Source of the DNA: Paracoccaceae bacterium
Lineage (GTDB): Bacteria; Pseudomonadota; Alphaproteobacteria; Rhodobacterales; Rhodobacteraceae
Assembly (NCBI GenBank): GCA_033344815.1
Contig: JAWPMR010000001.1
Span: forward strand, 792,136-856,135
DNA: 64,000 nucleotides
Direction of reading: 5' to 3'
Positions 9,881-18,771 of the stretch are shown piece by piece. Each line of letters begins with the position of its first letter. The stretch's first letter is position 1. The translations under genes and the position numbers were made by a program. The notes beneath the pieces were generated by a model, which saw only the letters and a program-made list of their open reading frames with translations, did no database searches and was not told the origin of the DNA.

Positions 9881-11059
9881 ATGTCACAACCACCAAAGTA
9901 CGGACCATTGGTCCTAGGCGCAGCTTTATCAGAAGGCGGCTACAACATCAGCTTCGGTGTCGGTACAAACCAGCGTGTGTGGCACGCGATGTTGCTCGAC
10001 ACCGGGTCAAGTGCGACGGCCTTTCTGGGAAGCGCTTACTCACCCGGCGCAGATACGGGGCGGACGACAACGCGCTTTTCACAGCGCGTGAATTATGTAC
10101 AAGCGCCGAGCTGGCAGGGTTCGGTCGTTAAGACGCAGATATCCGTTTTCGGGTGGGACACCACAACAAAACAAAACACAGAGGTGCCTCTGCAGCACGC
10201 AAACGTTGCGATCATCTGCGAGCCGGGAGATTACTTCGATGGCGCATCGGGGATTCTCGCGCTTGGACCAATGAAAGAAGACGAGGCAACCCAGCATGAA
10301 TACCCAACTTATCAGGCTGATCCGCAATTTGGATGCTTCATTGCGCACAATCCAGTCATTTCGGGGCAGGAAAAAATCACGCCCTATTTCACACAACTTG
10401 TAGCGGAGAATTTCGAATTCGATCAGTTTGCATTTGGTGCCGAACGTTCGCGGCCACGCGCTGATGGGCAATATGGCAAGGGTGTGCTTATCCTCGGTGG
10501 CGGACTAGGCTTGACCAACAAGTTCATTTCAGTCGACACCGTTGGACTCAGTGGCTACGAAGTCAATGTGCAAGCCTATTCCATAGGCAGACAGTTTCTG
10601 AACAACGGTCAAACACCTGCGCTTTTCGATATCGGCAGCAACAAGGTCACTCTTCCGATATCGCAAGACGCGATGATCGACGCATTCAACAGCCACAACA
10701 CGACGTGTGGCAAAATCGTATCACGGTACTTTGCGGACGAGCAGATAACGGACGCAGAAGTGGCAGCGGCGGACTGGCCATTGCTCTCCTACCAACTTGG
10801 CAACCCGCAGGGCCAGTCGTGGAACATGTCATTGACTCACAAGCAGTATTGGCAAAGCAGCACAAAAAGCGCGGGCCAAGGGTATTCCAATCTTGTCCTG
10901 GCGGCTGAGCAAGGGACTATCTCATTTGGCTTGCCGGTTTTCTGCGCGTATTTCATCGTTTTTGACCGATCTTCGGCAAGTATCACCGTAGCCAGCCCGT
11001 ATTACAATTTCGCCCAACCGGCTCTGCCGGACACGCTTTGGGATTGTCAGCCATCCTGA
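9881..11059 (+). CDS. Pepsin-like (family A1) bilobal aspartic protease
   Basis: I place the start at ATG 9881, which has an AAGGACG ribosome binding site, rather than the upstream in-frame ATG 9842; this gives 392 residues, a typical pepsin length. The N-terminal lobe has the catalytic motif LLDTGSS with Asp40, a flap-like segment around Tyr72, and a DGASGILALG stretch (120-129) matching the pepsin DG..GLG signature. The C-terminal lobe has ALFDIGSNK with Asp250, where the usual DTG/DSG is DIG, and ends with FIVFDRSSASITVASP, matching the pepsin vFDr..riGfa segment. No signal peptide or propeptide is visible, so it would be cytoplasmic unless exported differently. Activity is inferred. The neighbours suggest no pathway. 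Confidence 0.75.
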   Translation: MSQPPKYGPLVLGAALSEGGYNISFGVGTNQRVWHAMLLDTGSSATAFLGSAYSPGADTGRTTTRFSQRVNYVQAPSWQGSVVKTQISVFGWDTTTKQNTEVPLQHANVAIICEPGDYFDGASGILALGPMKEDEATQHEYPTYQADPQFGCFIAHNPVISGQEKITPYFTQLVAENFEFDQFAFGAERSRPRADGQYGKGVLILGGGLGLTNKFISVDTVGLSGYEVNVQAYSIGRQFLNNGQTPALFDIGSNKVTLPISQDAMIDAFNSHNTTCGKIVSRYFADEQITDAEVAAADWPLLSYQLGNPQGQSWNMSLTHKQYWQSSTKSAGQGYSNLVLAAEQGTISFGLPVFCAYFIVFDRSSASITVASPYYNFAQPALPDTLWDCQPS

Positions 11060-11402
11060 GGTTGTCCGCAGTGGTCCACCGGGTACGTTTGCATTGATCG
11101 GCTGAGGCTGTGTTTGGCTTAGGTACTGCCCTGGAATAAGTGGCCGCGACAAGCTGGTTGATGAACTGCATTCCCCTCGCGCACCTAGTTCCTTGTGATG
11201 GGGGTGACAGAGCTTGATGGTTCGAATTGCCTGGATTCTGCCAAGGGTTGATTTGCCTGATCGCAAAGATCTGAAGCTTAAACGGAAGCCGAGTAGCCGT
11301 TTCAATGAAGATCACATCGAGGCTCTAACAGAGCTGCTCTGGACCCGTGGCGGTTTGATGCCGCTGCTTTGCTAGCATTTATTGCACCAAAGGAGATGAA
11401 CT
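11060..11402. other. Intergenic, probably decayed
   Basis: No gene is supported. The last bases carry AAAGGAG, the ribosome binding site of the transposase fragment starting at 11403; upstream codons look like remnants but match no family I recognise. Confidence 0.4.
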
Positions 11403-11772
11403 ATGGGACTGAAACGGACGGACGAATTTCGCCAAGATGCGGTACGTATCGCGCTGAGCAGTGGGGTGACGCGTAAGCAGGTGGCTGATGATCTGGGTGT
11501 TGGCATGTCGACGCTAAACAAGTGGATCACTGCACATCGAGACACGGACGTGGTGGCGAATGAGGATTTGGGACTGGCCCAAGAGAATGACCGGCTCTTC
11601 GGCGCGAGAACCGCATTCTCAAGGAGGAGAGGGAAATTCTAAAAAAGCCACGGTGTTCTTCGCGCGCCAAAAGCCGTGAGGTTTAAGTTCATCGAGGAGC
11701 ACCAATCTACGTTTTCCATTGGCCGGATGTGCCATGTCATGGACGTCAGTCCGCGCGGTTTGCGTGATGCTG
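11403..11772 (+). mobile_element. IS3-family insertion sequence remnant (OrfA plus start of OrfB)
   Basis: Reading from ATG 11403 gives a typical IS3 OrfA helix-turn-helix protein (KRTDEFRQDAVRIAL, RKQVADDLGVGMSTLNKW). After NDRL near 11597 the frame slips. The coiled-coil segment RENRILKEEREILKK continues in another frame and slips again before TVFFARQKP. OrfB begins near 11676 (RFKFIEEHQSTFSIGRMCHVMDVSPRGLR) and breaks off near 11765, before any catalytic DDE residue. With at least two frameshifts and most of OrfB missing, the element is dead. Confidence 0.85.
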
Positions 11773-11879
11773 AGTTACATGGACCCGATTTGGTCGAAAG
11801 CGCATCCGAACGGCGATTTCTGGCAGGAGGTCTTTGGCGGGACGCTTTTGGTCCTGAAACTGTTTGAGGACATCTATCC

Positions 11880-11965
11880 AGAGATTGACCTTTTACGCCA
11901 ACTTCGCGCTTGAGGCGTTTCAGTTCCTGCTTTGCCTCAGATGGGCCTTCGCCATTGGAGACCAT
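11880..11965 (-). mobile_element. Second IS3-type OrfA fragment
   Basis: On the minus strand the sequence from 11965 reads MVSNGEGPSEAKQELKRLKR and on to EVGVKG, resembling the middle of IS3 OrfA just before its leucine-zipper helix. It is only about 28 codons long and abuts the truncated integrase remnant, marking a rearrangement junction. Confidence 0.4.
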
Positions 11966-11974
11966 TGAACGAGC

Positions 11975-12184
11975 TTAATCCTGCAATTTTCTAGCTTGTT
12001 GCAAAGCCACCGCTGGGTAAACGCCGATTGACAGCGTTTTCTCACGCCCGTCGAGCCGTTATTTCATCTGCCACAGCTTCGAACCGTTGGGTTTCACCAC
12101 GACATACAGGCTATCGAAGTCAGCCACTTTTTACTGCTTTTCGCGGGCTTTCAGGTTTCGAACCTCGGCATCTGTCAACGGCAT
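11975..12184 (-). pseudogene. P4-type tyrosine integrase, N-terminal remnant
   Basis: From ATG at 12184 the minus strand reads MPLTDAEVRNLKAREKQ, stop, KVADFDSLYVVVKPNGSK, LWQMK, stop, then RLDGREKTLSIGVYPAVALQQARK. This is the N-terminal DNA-binding arm (DUF4102-like) of P4-type integrases. Both stops are TAA. At the second (MK-stop-RLDG) the family normally has Tyr, and at the first (KQ-stop-KV, usually KPYKV) as well. The catalytic domain is absent; the sequence breaks at about 11990 and runs into transposase debris. The gene lies immediately 3' of tRNA-Thr, where such integrases sit in genomic islands. Confidence 0.8.
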
Positions 12185-12216
12185 TTTGGAGGTATCGTGA
12201 TTTTAGTGTTTTTCGG

Positions 12217-12249
12217 ATACCCCCAAAAATACCCCAAATCTGGGGGTAT
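12217..12249. repeat. Inverted repeat upstream of the integrase remnant
   Basis: ATACCCCCA at 12217-12225 is mirrored exactly by TGGGGGTAT at 12241-12249, with a further TACCCC in the spacer. It lies 33 bases upstream of the integrase start codon. Repeated GGGGTAT motifs in this position are plausible integrase arm-binding or autoregulatory sites. Confidence 0.5.
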
Positions 12250-12349
12250 TGTGTCGGACGGCAAAAAACGTGGCTGGACAAATGAGCTCATGAAATCCCT
12301 TATATACAAGGCATAATTGGATGTCATTGGGCTTTGCAATATGGTGAGA

Positions 12350-12425
12350 TGGTGCCCCCACACGGACTCGAACCGCGGACCTATTGATTACAAATCAATT
12401 GCTCTACCAGCTGAGCTATAGGGGC
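12350..12425 (-). tRNA. tRNA-Thr (anticodon TGT)
   Basis: The minus strand folds as a standard tRNA. The acceptor stem is GCCCCTA paired with TGGGGGC, followed by discriminator A and an encoded CCA at 12352-12350. The D arm is AGCTCAGCTGGTAGAGC. The anticodon arm is ATTGA-TTTGTAA-TCAAT with anticodon TGT, and the T arm contains GGTTCGAGTCC. It decodes ACA threonine codons. The decayed integrase immediately downstream suggests its 3' end served as an attachment site. Confidence 0.97.
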
Positions 12426-13537
12426 ACACGGCGGTCGTTTAGTAAGTTTGGACGCAGCGCGCAAGAGCAGAAATGACTAAAACAACGTTGTTTACAAATC
12501 TGACAGCCCCGAAGTGGTTAGAACCAACAATTTCTGACACAATAGCACCACAGGTTGGTATTTTTGCCGATACCAGTTCTTTAAAGTGAAGTCAGCATTC
12601 AATTTGCCACTTAAACACTGGAATGAACGAGAAGTGCTCGTGTCTGTGTCACCATGTTTCCGGAAACTTCGGCTATTCTTGCCACCAAATTCACCCAAGA
12701 CGTAATTTGTACTTTGCAAAAGGGTACATAGGTCAATTGATCAGCCTTTGTGTCGGAAATACCTACGCAGAGAAACGGCATCGATAGCTCCAACAGGAGA
12801 ATGAAGGACGGGTGTTTGACGAAGCATCCGTTTGACCGCCAACGGCTAAAGCGCGCGGTTCTCCCCAAACCATTTCACCGGCGACATGGATGAACCGTCA
12901 TCGCTGAGCAAGCGCGGTTTTTGCCGAGCTGTGGTCTTATCACAGCCCGACACCGCCAAAGCCAGGTCCCTCATATCACCGGCCTTCATCGACTTTCAAT
13001 ACTGCCAGAAGGCTTTCGATCACGCGCATTTTCGTCCTATCTCCTTGATGATAGTCAAGCGCAAGAAACCCTCACATCTCGACAAAAACGAAGGTGGGAG
13101 GCAGCTTAAGAACCTGTCAATGGCCGCGTGAAGACACGAGTTGATACGGTTGTGACGATTGGTCTGGTCTTGATAAGACTGATGATCGCCTTAATCGGTG
13201 GTGTCGGTCCCGCAAGCGAATTGGCGCGCGAGAAATGGTTTTTAGCCCCGTTGCTTCTTGTGTGGAAATTAAGCTGACGGCGTCGGCCAAAACGAGACTC
13301 TTTACGTGGGCAAGCATCGCCGGAATTGACATGGTTTGGAGAGAAACCAAAGTGTGCGCATCCCTGGAAATAGAAGTACATCAAATACGACCGACGCCTT
13401 GTTCGTTAAATGTTCAAAACCTGAGAGCCATCAGTCCAAAAGCCAATTTCATTGACGGCTTGCCAGCTTGGAAAACCGGACGCGGCATTCGCAGAAAATT
13501 TGATTATGGTACCGGCGCCAATACAACGGCCATCAGT
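12426..13537. other. 1.1-kb region without a supportable gene
   Basis: Short overlapping frames occur on both strands (for example 12886-13131 and 13235-13561 plus) but none has a start signal, domain or protein-like composition. I read it as decayed DNA between the tRNA and the yqaA-like gene. Confidence 0.45.
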
Positions 13538-13969
13538 TCACTCCGACCACGTAAGGGTTAGAAGTACCACGACGCAGTAGCGGCTGCCTTTGGCCAGAGT
13601 GACAAAGATTAGGAACGATCCAAGCGGTTCGCGCATTACCCCGGCAACAACCGTCAAGGGATCGCCCAAGATCGGCACCCAGCTTGCCAACAATGACCAG
13701 CGCCCATAGCGGTGATACCATTGTTCAGCGCGCTCCAGTTGTTTGCCGGAGGCCGGGAACCAACGTCGGTCCTGAAAACGCAGCAGAAATCGGCCTAGAT
13801 ACCAATTGATGACAGAACCGAGCACATTGCCGACCGTCGCAACACTAAAAAGCGCAAGAACCGGGTGTTGATCGCCCGCCAGAAGAGCCACCAAAATCGC
13901 CTCTGATTGTAGTGGCAAGAGGGTTGCGGCCAAAAAGGCAGACATGAAAAGACCGATGTAAGAAATCAT
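13538..13969 (-). CDS. yqaA: YqaA-type (DedA-like) small membrane protein
   Basis: The 143-residue protein starts MISYIGLFMSAFLAATLLPLQSE, the N-terminus typical of YqaA proteins. Further features are the membrane-associated VGNVLGSVINWYLGR motif and WYHRYGRWSLLASWVPILGDPLTVVAG, the conserved re-entrant G.P.R/D region of the DedA/SNARE-associated superfamily. About four membrane segments are predicted. Related proteins are linked to membrane homeostasis and lipid scrambling; the exact function is unknown. Its ATG overlaps the stop of the upstream small gene (ATGA), implying translational coupling. Confidence 0.85.
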   Translation of the reverse strand: MISYIGLFMSAFLAATLLPLQSEAILVALLAGDQHPVLALFSVATVGNVLGSVINWYLGRFLLRFQDRRWFPASGKQLERAEQWYHRYGRWSLLASWVPILGDPLTVVAGVMREPLGSFLIFVTLAKGSRYCVVVLLTLTWSE

Positions 13970-14295
13970 AGAACGGCACGCACTTTGAGCCCAATGTCAA
14001 ACCGCACCATCACTGTTTCACCGGGAAACACCTGACGCCAAAAAAGACCTTCCGCATCCAGATGGATCGATCTGTGCAATCCCCCTGACGGGCAATGTGA
14101 CAGATCTTGTGAGGTGAAAGAGCGGGAACGGTTTGCCGGGCAAGAGATGACAACCGCTCCTGTGGTCCTGGGGTATTGGCAAAGACGATCTCCATACGTT
14201 TTCGCGAAACGGTCCCTCAGTGCCTGCGCTTGCCTGCGATCCGCGTTGGCATTTTTTCCATTACTGCCACTTGTCTTTGGCCGGTTCCGTGACAC
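13966..14295 (-). CDS. Hypothetical protein coupled to yqaA
   Basis: A 109-residue frame ends in the ATGA overlap with yqaA. Its N-terminus is basic and polar; the C-terminal half (SIHLDAEGLFWRQVFPGETVMVRFDIGLK) looks like a beta-rich domain. I do not recognise the family. The four-base overlap supports a real gene, but its first half reads poorly and a frameshift within it cannot be excluded. Confidence 0.4.
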   Translation of the reverse strand: MSRNRPKTSGSNGKNANADRRQAQALRDRFAKTYGDRLCQYPRTTGAVVISCPANRSRSFTSQDLSHCPSGGLHRSIHLDAEGLFWRQVFPGETVMVRFDIGLKVRAVL

Positions 14296-14416
14296 GTTCA
14301 GGGTTCATTCCTCGAGCCCATAAAGTCCATTGAAAAGTAGAACGCAATGCTGGTGAAAGAACTCAAATCACTGATGACCCAAGATGTCGCGTCTATGGCT
14401 TTGCGCATCCGCCACA

Positions 14417-15886
14417 ATGTCTGCTGATCCACACTCAACGGCAAACCCGTGGAGAGCGTTGGTTGCGATGATCGTTGTTCTGGCCTCGGTCTGGATCCTG
14501 GAAGCCGCCCGATCAGACGTTGAGATCACGCAGTTTGATGTCGCGCAAACTCCGGTCACACAATACGCTCACGAAGATGGACATGGATCGGTGGTTGTTA
14601 TTGCCCATGGTTTTGCCGGGTCTCAGCAAATGATGCAGGGTTACGCTTTGCCGCTGGCGCGCGCGGGCTACCGGGTGTTTGCATTTGAGTTTTTGGGACA
14701 TGGGCGTCATCCAAACCCGATGACGGGCGATGTCAGTACCATCGACGGAACGACCCGGCTTCTGGTCGATCAGACGGCTGAGGTGATTGACGCGGTTGCC
14801 CCAGACACGGGCCTTGTGGCCCTGCTCGGGCACTCCATGGCAACTGATATTTTGGTCCGCACATCTTCTGAGCGGAAAGACATTGGGCCCATTGTGCTGA
14901 TCTCGGCCTTTTCAAAAGAGATCACAGCGACGCAACCTGGCAATCTTTTATTGATAACTGGAGCGTGGGAAGCAGGCTTGCGCGCTTTTGCGCAACAGGC
15001 TGTGCAGATGGTGAATGCAGACGCCTCCGAAGGCGAAACTGTGACAGCAGAAGACGTGACAAGGCGCGCCATTGCTGCCCCCTTCAGCGAGCATGTTTCC
15101 GTGTTGCAAAGTCGGACGGGTCGCGGCGAAGCGCTCGCTTGGATTGATCTGGCCAACGCGCGGACATCAAACGTTGCGATCCTGCCGACCGGATGGGCCA
15201 TCCTCGGATTGCTGGGGGGGTTGGTCATGATCTTCCACGCCATGGCGCGTTTGCTGCCCCTGCGCGAAAGGACCGCTCTTGAACTAAATCGCAAGCAACT
15301 TGTCATTACGATCAGCGCCCCTTTGTTTATTGCCCCCTTGATTGCCGTGCCGCTGAAACCCAGCTTCCTGCCGGTTCTGGTCGCAGATTATCTGATGCTG
15401 CATTTGCTCGTTTTCGGAACGCTTCAACTTGTGCTGCTGCGCATCTGGGGTCTGCGTGTGGGACCGGTATTCCCAAGCGCCTTTTTTGCCCTTCTGGCAT
15501 GCTGTGCGTTCTTTGGGTTTGCGCTGGACCGGTATGCTGCGAACTTCTGGCCCACGCTGGAACGGTTTTGGATCATTGCAGTTATTACCCTCGGGGCGGT
15601 ACCCTACATGGTCGCAGATGCTATTTTGAGCACGGATGCGTCCTGGCTGAGACGATTGATGATCCGTGGCAGCTTTCTCGCATCCCTCGGTATTGCAGTG
15701 GCACTGGATTTCAACGCTTTGTTCTTTCTGATCATGATCGCGCCGGTCCTTGTCTTGTTTTATGTGGTTTTTGGCACAATGGCGCGCGCCACCGCGCTGC
15801 GATCTGGCCCACTCACCTCAGGGGTCGCGCTTGGCATTGTCCTGGCCTGGGCCTTGGGTGTCAGTTTTCCGCTGTTTCAACCCTGA
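14417..15886 (+). CDS. Membrane-anchored alpha/beta hydrolase with C-terminal membrane domain
   Basis: I prefer ATG 14417 (489 residues) over 14384 because the upstream 11 codons look non-coding. Residues about 12-32 form a transmembrane anchor. The alpha/beta hydrolase domain follows, with oxyanion-hole motif HGFAGS, a GHGRHPNP loop, and the nucleophile elbow GHSMA. From about residue 245 to the end there are six or more hydrophobic helices, so the catalytic domain should face the periplasm between the anchor and a polytopic C-terminal domain. The substrate is unknown; an ester or lipid is plausible. It stands alone and converges with ugpC. Confidence 0.75.
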   Translation: MSADPHSTANPWRALVAMIVVLASVWILEAARSDVEITQFDVAQTPVTQYAHEDGHGSVVVIAHGFAGSQQMMQGYALPLARAGYRVFAFEFLGHGRHPNPMTGDVSTIDGTTRLLVDQTAEVIDAVAPDTGLVALLGHSMATDILVRTSSERKDIGPIVLISAFSKEITATQPGNLLLITGAWEAGLRAFAQQAVQMVNADASEGETVTAEDVTRRAIAAPFSEHVSVLQSRTGRGEALAWIDLANARTSNVAILPTGWAILGLLGGLVMIFHAMARLLPLRERTALELNRKQLVITISAPLFIAPLIAVPLKPSFLPVLVADYLMLHLLVFGTLQLVLLRIWGLRVGPVFPSAFFALLACCAFFGFALDRYAANFWPTLERFWIIAVITLGAVPYMVADAILSTDASWLRRLMIRGSFLASLGIAVALDFNALFFLIMIAPVLVLFYVVFGTMARATALRSGPLTSGVALGIVLAWALGVSFPLFQP

Positions 15887-15978
15887 CCGTGACCTAAACC
15901 AACACGCATATGTGCTAGCCAGCCCGCACTGCTACAGAGAGCAGACTTTGAGACTTCAAAAATGTTGACAACCTGATG

Positions 15979-16989
15979 TCAGTCGCACCGTCGTCCGGAT
16001 TGATCAAACACCATCTCGTCAACGTCTGCCCAGCTCAGACCGATGGCAGCGCCTTCCTGCGGCAATTCCCCAGTTGCAGGCTGGCGTACGGTAACCACCG
16101 CATCATTGGGCAGCTTCACATGCACAAGTGTCTCAGCGCCAAGCGCTTCATTGTAAAGCACAATGCCACTGACGCGGGGATTGATCGTCGCGATGTTCAT
16201 GTGTTCCGGGCGCACGCCGAGTGTTGTAGCCCCAGGTTTGCTGCCCTGTGCAAGCTCTGCTGCCATGAAATTTGTGGGCGGCGAGCCGATAAAACCAGCC
16301 ACAAATTCCGTCGCCGGATTGGCATAGACATCCAAAGGTGCCCCGATCTGATCCGCGACACCGCCGTTCATGACGATCATCCGATCCGCCAGCGTCATGG
16401 CCTCAACCTGATCATGTGTCACATAGAGCGAGGTCACACCAAGACGGCGTTGCAACTGCTTGATCTCCAACCGCATCTGAACCCGCAGTTTTGCATCCAA
16501 GTTGGAAAGCGGTTCATCGAACAGAAACACGGATGGTTTGCGCACGATCGCGCGGCCCATCGCCACGCGCTGGCGTTGCCCCCCCGACAGTTCGCGCGGA
16601 CGCCGTTTGAGGTACTGTTCCAGTTGCAAAAGCTTGGCTGCCGTTTCCACACGTTGCGCAATTTCGGCTTTGGGTGTCCCGGCAATTTTGAGACCGTATG
16701 CCATATTATCGAACACCGACATATGCGGATAAAGCGCGTAATTCTGGAATACCATTGCGATGTCGCGGTCCATGGGTTCCAGGTCATTGACCCGTCCACC
16801 ATCAATATGCACCGCGCCGGATGTCACGGTCTCGAGTCCTGCCACCATGCGCAGTAAGGTCGATTTCCCGCAGCCCGAGGGCCCGACAATCACGATGAAT
16901 TCACCGTCACGAATGTCGATATCAATGCCGTGGATCACATCGGTTTTCCCGAAGGTTTTCTTGACATCTTTGAGGCTGACTGTGGCCAT
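15979..16989 (-). CDS. ugpC: sn-glycerol-3-phosphate ABC transporter ATPase UgpC
   Basis: The 336-residue protein has Walker [10 protein letters not shown] (about 37-45), a Q-loop [11 protein letters not shown], signature LSGGQRQR, Walker B VFLFDEP, the switch His in THDQ, and a C-terminal MalK/UgpC-type TOBE domain. It powers uptake of glycerol-3-phosphate or glycerophosphodiesters with UgpAE. It is the last gene of ugpBAEC, three bases after ugpE. UgpQ, the phosphodiesterase, is not encoded nearby. Confidence 0.93.
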   Translation of the reverse strand: MATVSLKDVKKTFGKTDVIHGIDIDIRDGEFIVIVGPSGCGKSTLLRMVAGLETVTSGAVHIDGGRVNDLEPMDRDIAMVFQNYALYPHMSVFDNMAYGLKIAGTPKAEIAQRVETAAKLLQLEQYLKRRPRELSGGQRQRVAMGRAIVRKPSVFLFDEPLSNLDAKLRVQMRLEIKQLQRRLGVTSLYVTHDQVEAMTLADRMIVMNGGVADQIGAPLDVYANPATEFVAGFIGSPPTNFMAAELAQGSKPGATTLGVRPEHMNIATINPRVSGIVLYNEALGAETLVHVKLPNDAVVTVRQPATGELPQEGAAIGLSWADVDEMVFDQSGRRCD

Positions 16990-16992
16990 TTT

Positions 16993-17847
16993 CTATTTCT
17001 CGCTATCGACAAGGCCACGGACAAACAGCCGCTGCATGGAAATCACGACGATCACCGGGGGGATCATCGCAAGGATGGAGGTGGCCATAATGACAGGCCA
17101 ATCCGCCGTATCATCGCCCGAGGGGAACATCTGTTTGATGCCCATCACGATTGTGTTCATCGACGGATCGGTGGTGATCAGCAAAGGCCAGAGGTATTGG
17201 TTCCACCCGTAGATGAACAGAATGACGAACAGCGCTGCGATATTGGTCCGGCTCATCGGGAGCAGGATATCCCAGAAAAACCGCATCGGTTTGGCGCCAT
17301 CCACTCGCGCGGCTTCGGCCAGTTCATCGGGCACGGTCATGAAAAACTGACGAAACAGGAAAGTGGCTGTGGCCGAAGCAATCAGCGGGAAGATCAGACC
17401 GGAATAGCTGTTGAGCATGCCAAAGCCTGCGACAACCTCATAGGTTGGCACGATGCGCACCTCCACGGGCAACATCAGCGTCAGAAAGATCAGCCAGAAG
17501 AACGTCTTGCGCCCCGGAAACTTGAAATAGACGATGGCGAAGGCGGAGAGCAGCGAGATCACGATCTTGCCAAGTGCAATGCCCAACGCCATCACCAGTG
17601 AGTTCAGCATCATCCAGGCCACAGGCGCATTGATCCCGGAAAACAACGCACGTTTGTAGTTGTCCAGAAACTTGTCGCCCGGCAGCAGCGGCATGGGGGG
17701 GCGCACGATGTCTTGTTGGTCCACCGTTGAGGCCACGAAGGCAAGCCAAATGGGAAAAAACACGAATAGCAACCCGATGATCAATCCAAGATGGGTGAAC
17801 CAGAGCCCTGCCCCGCGTTTTTCAACCATGCCCGTGCGATCCGCCAT
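16993..17847 (-). CDS. ugpE: sn-glycerol-3-phosphate ABC transporter permease UgpE
   Basis: A 284-residue CUT1-family permease with six hydrophobic segments and the EAA loop ([23 protein letters not shown]). It resembles UgpE in its N-terminal [19 protein letters not shown] helix and its [22 protein letters not shown] segment. Its ATG overlaps the ugpA stop by one base, consistent with coupled synthesis. Confidence 0.93.
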   Translation of the reverse strand: MADRTGMVEKRGAGLWFTHLGLIIGLLFVFFPIWLAFVASTVDQQDIVRPPMPLLPGDKFLDNYKRALFSGINAPVAWMMLNSLVMALGIALGKIVISLLSAFAIVYFKFPGRKTFFWLIFLTLMLPVEVRIVPTYEVVAGFGMLNSYSGLIFPLIASATATFLFRQFFMTVPDELAEAARVDGAKPMRFFWDILLPMSRTNIAALFVILFIYGWNQYLWPLLITTDPSMNTIVMGIKQMFPSGDDTADWPVIMATSILAMIPPVIVVISMQRLFVRGLVDSEK

Positions 17848-18728
17848 CAGTAATGCACCCGACGTTCGATGAATTTGAACTGCACGACCGTCAGGAAGCC
17901 CACGATCACCAGCAATACAACCGATTGCGCGGCGGAAGATCCAAGGTCCTGCCCGACGAAGCCGTCGGAAAACACCTTATAGACCAGAATGGTAGTGGTC
18001 TGTTGCGGTCCGCCACCAGTGATCGTGTGGATCACACCGAAGGTTTCAAAGAACGCATAGACGATGTTCACAACCAATAGGAAAAACGTCGTTGGCGACA
18101 AAAGGGGAAACACGATGGTGCGAAACCGCATCCAGAAACGGGCGCCGTCAATCGCAGCGGCCTCAATCACCGATTTCGGGATTGCCTGCAAACCGGCCAG
18201 AAAGAACAGGAAATTGTAACTGATCCGCCCCCAGGCGGAGGCGACAACAACGAGGCCCATCGCCTCTTCGCCGTTCAGAACGTGGTTCCAGTCATAGCCC
18301 AGCAGACCCAGATACCATGTCACAACCCCCACGCGGGTGTTGAACATGAAAAGCCACAAAACGCCCGCCACGGCAGGCGCAACCGCGTAGGGCCAGATTA
18401 ACAACGTCCGATAAACCCCTGATCCCTTTATCAAACGGTCCGCCAGAACGGCTAGATAAAGCGCGATGCCCATCGACACGACCGTCACCAATATGGAGAA
18501 CACAGCGGTCGTTACAAACGACGCACGGTAAAACGGATCGCCAAAGAGGTATTCGAAATTGCCCAAGCCGACATATTGCATCGACAGACCGAAAGGGTCC
18601 GGAATGAACAACGACTGCCAGATCGCCTGCCCGGCCGGGTAAAAGAAAAACACAGCCGTAATCACAATCTGCGGCAGGACCAGCAGAAGAGGCAGCCAAA
18701 TGCCTTTGAAGGTGACGCGCTTTTCCAT
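17847..18728 (-). CDS. ugpA: sn-glycerol-3-phosphate ABC transporter permease UgpA
   Basis: This 293-residue integral membrane protein pairs with UgpE. It has the N-terminal [31 protein letters not shown] segment typical of UgpA, six hydrophobic segments, and the EAA motif ([27 protein letters not shown]). It is separated from ugpB by a short gap carrying a GC-rich stem-loop. Confidence 0.93.
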   Translation of the reverse strand: MEKRVTFKGIWLPLLLVLPQIVITAVFFFYPAGQAIWQSLFIPDPFGLSMQYVGLGNFEYLFGDPFYRASFVTTAVFSILVTVVSMGIALYLAVLADRLIKGSGVYRTLLIWPYAVAPAVAGVLWLFMFNTRVGVVTWYLGLLGYDWNHVLNGEEAMGLVVVASAWGRISYNFLFFLAGLQAIPKSVIEAAAIDGARFWMRFRTIVFPLLSPTTFFLLVVNIVYAFFETFGVIHTITGGGPQQTTTILVYKVFSDGFVGQDLGSSAAQSVVLLVIVGFLTVVQFKFIERRVHY

Positions 18729-18738
18729 TCAGGGTAGC

Positions 18739-18765
18739 GCGCGCCCCGGCGAGTGCGGGGCGCGC
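18739..18765. promoter_or_regulatory. Stem-loop between ugpB and ugpA
   Basis: GCGCGCCCC at 18739-18747 pairs perfectly with GGGGCGCGC at 18757-18765 around a nine-base loop. There is no T-run, so it is more likely an mRNA-stabilising or attenuating hairpin that favours the binding-protein cistron than a full terminator. Confidence 0.6.
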
Positions 18766-18771
18766 TGCCTC

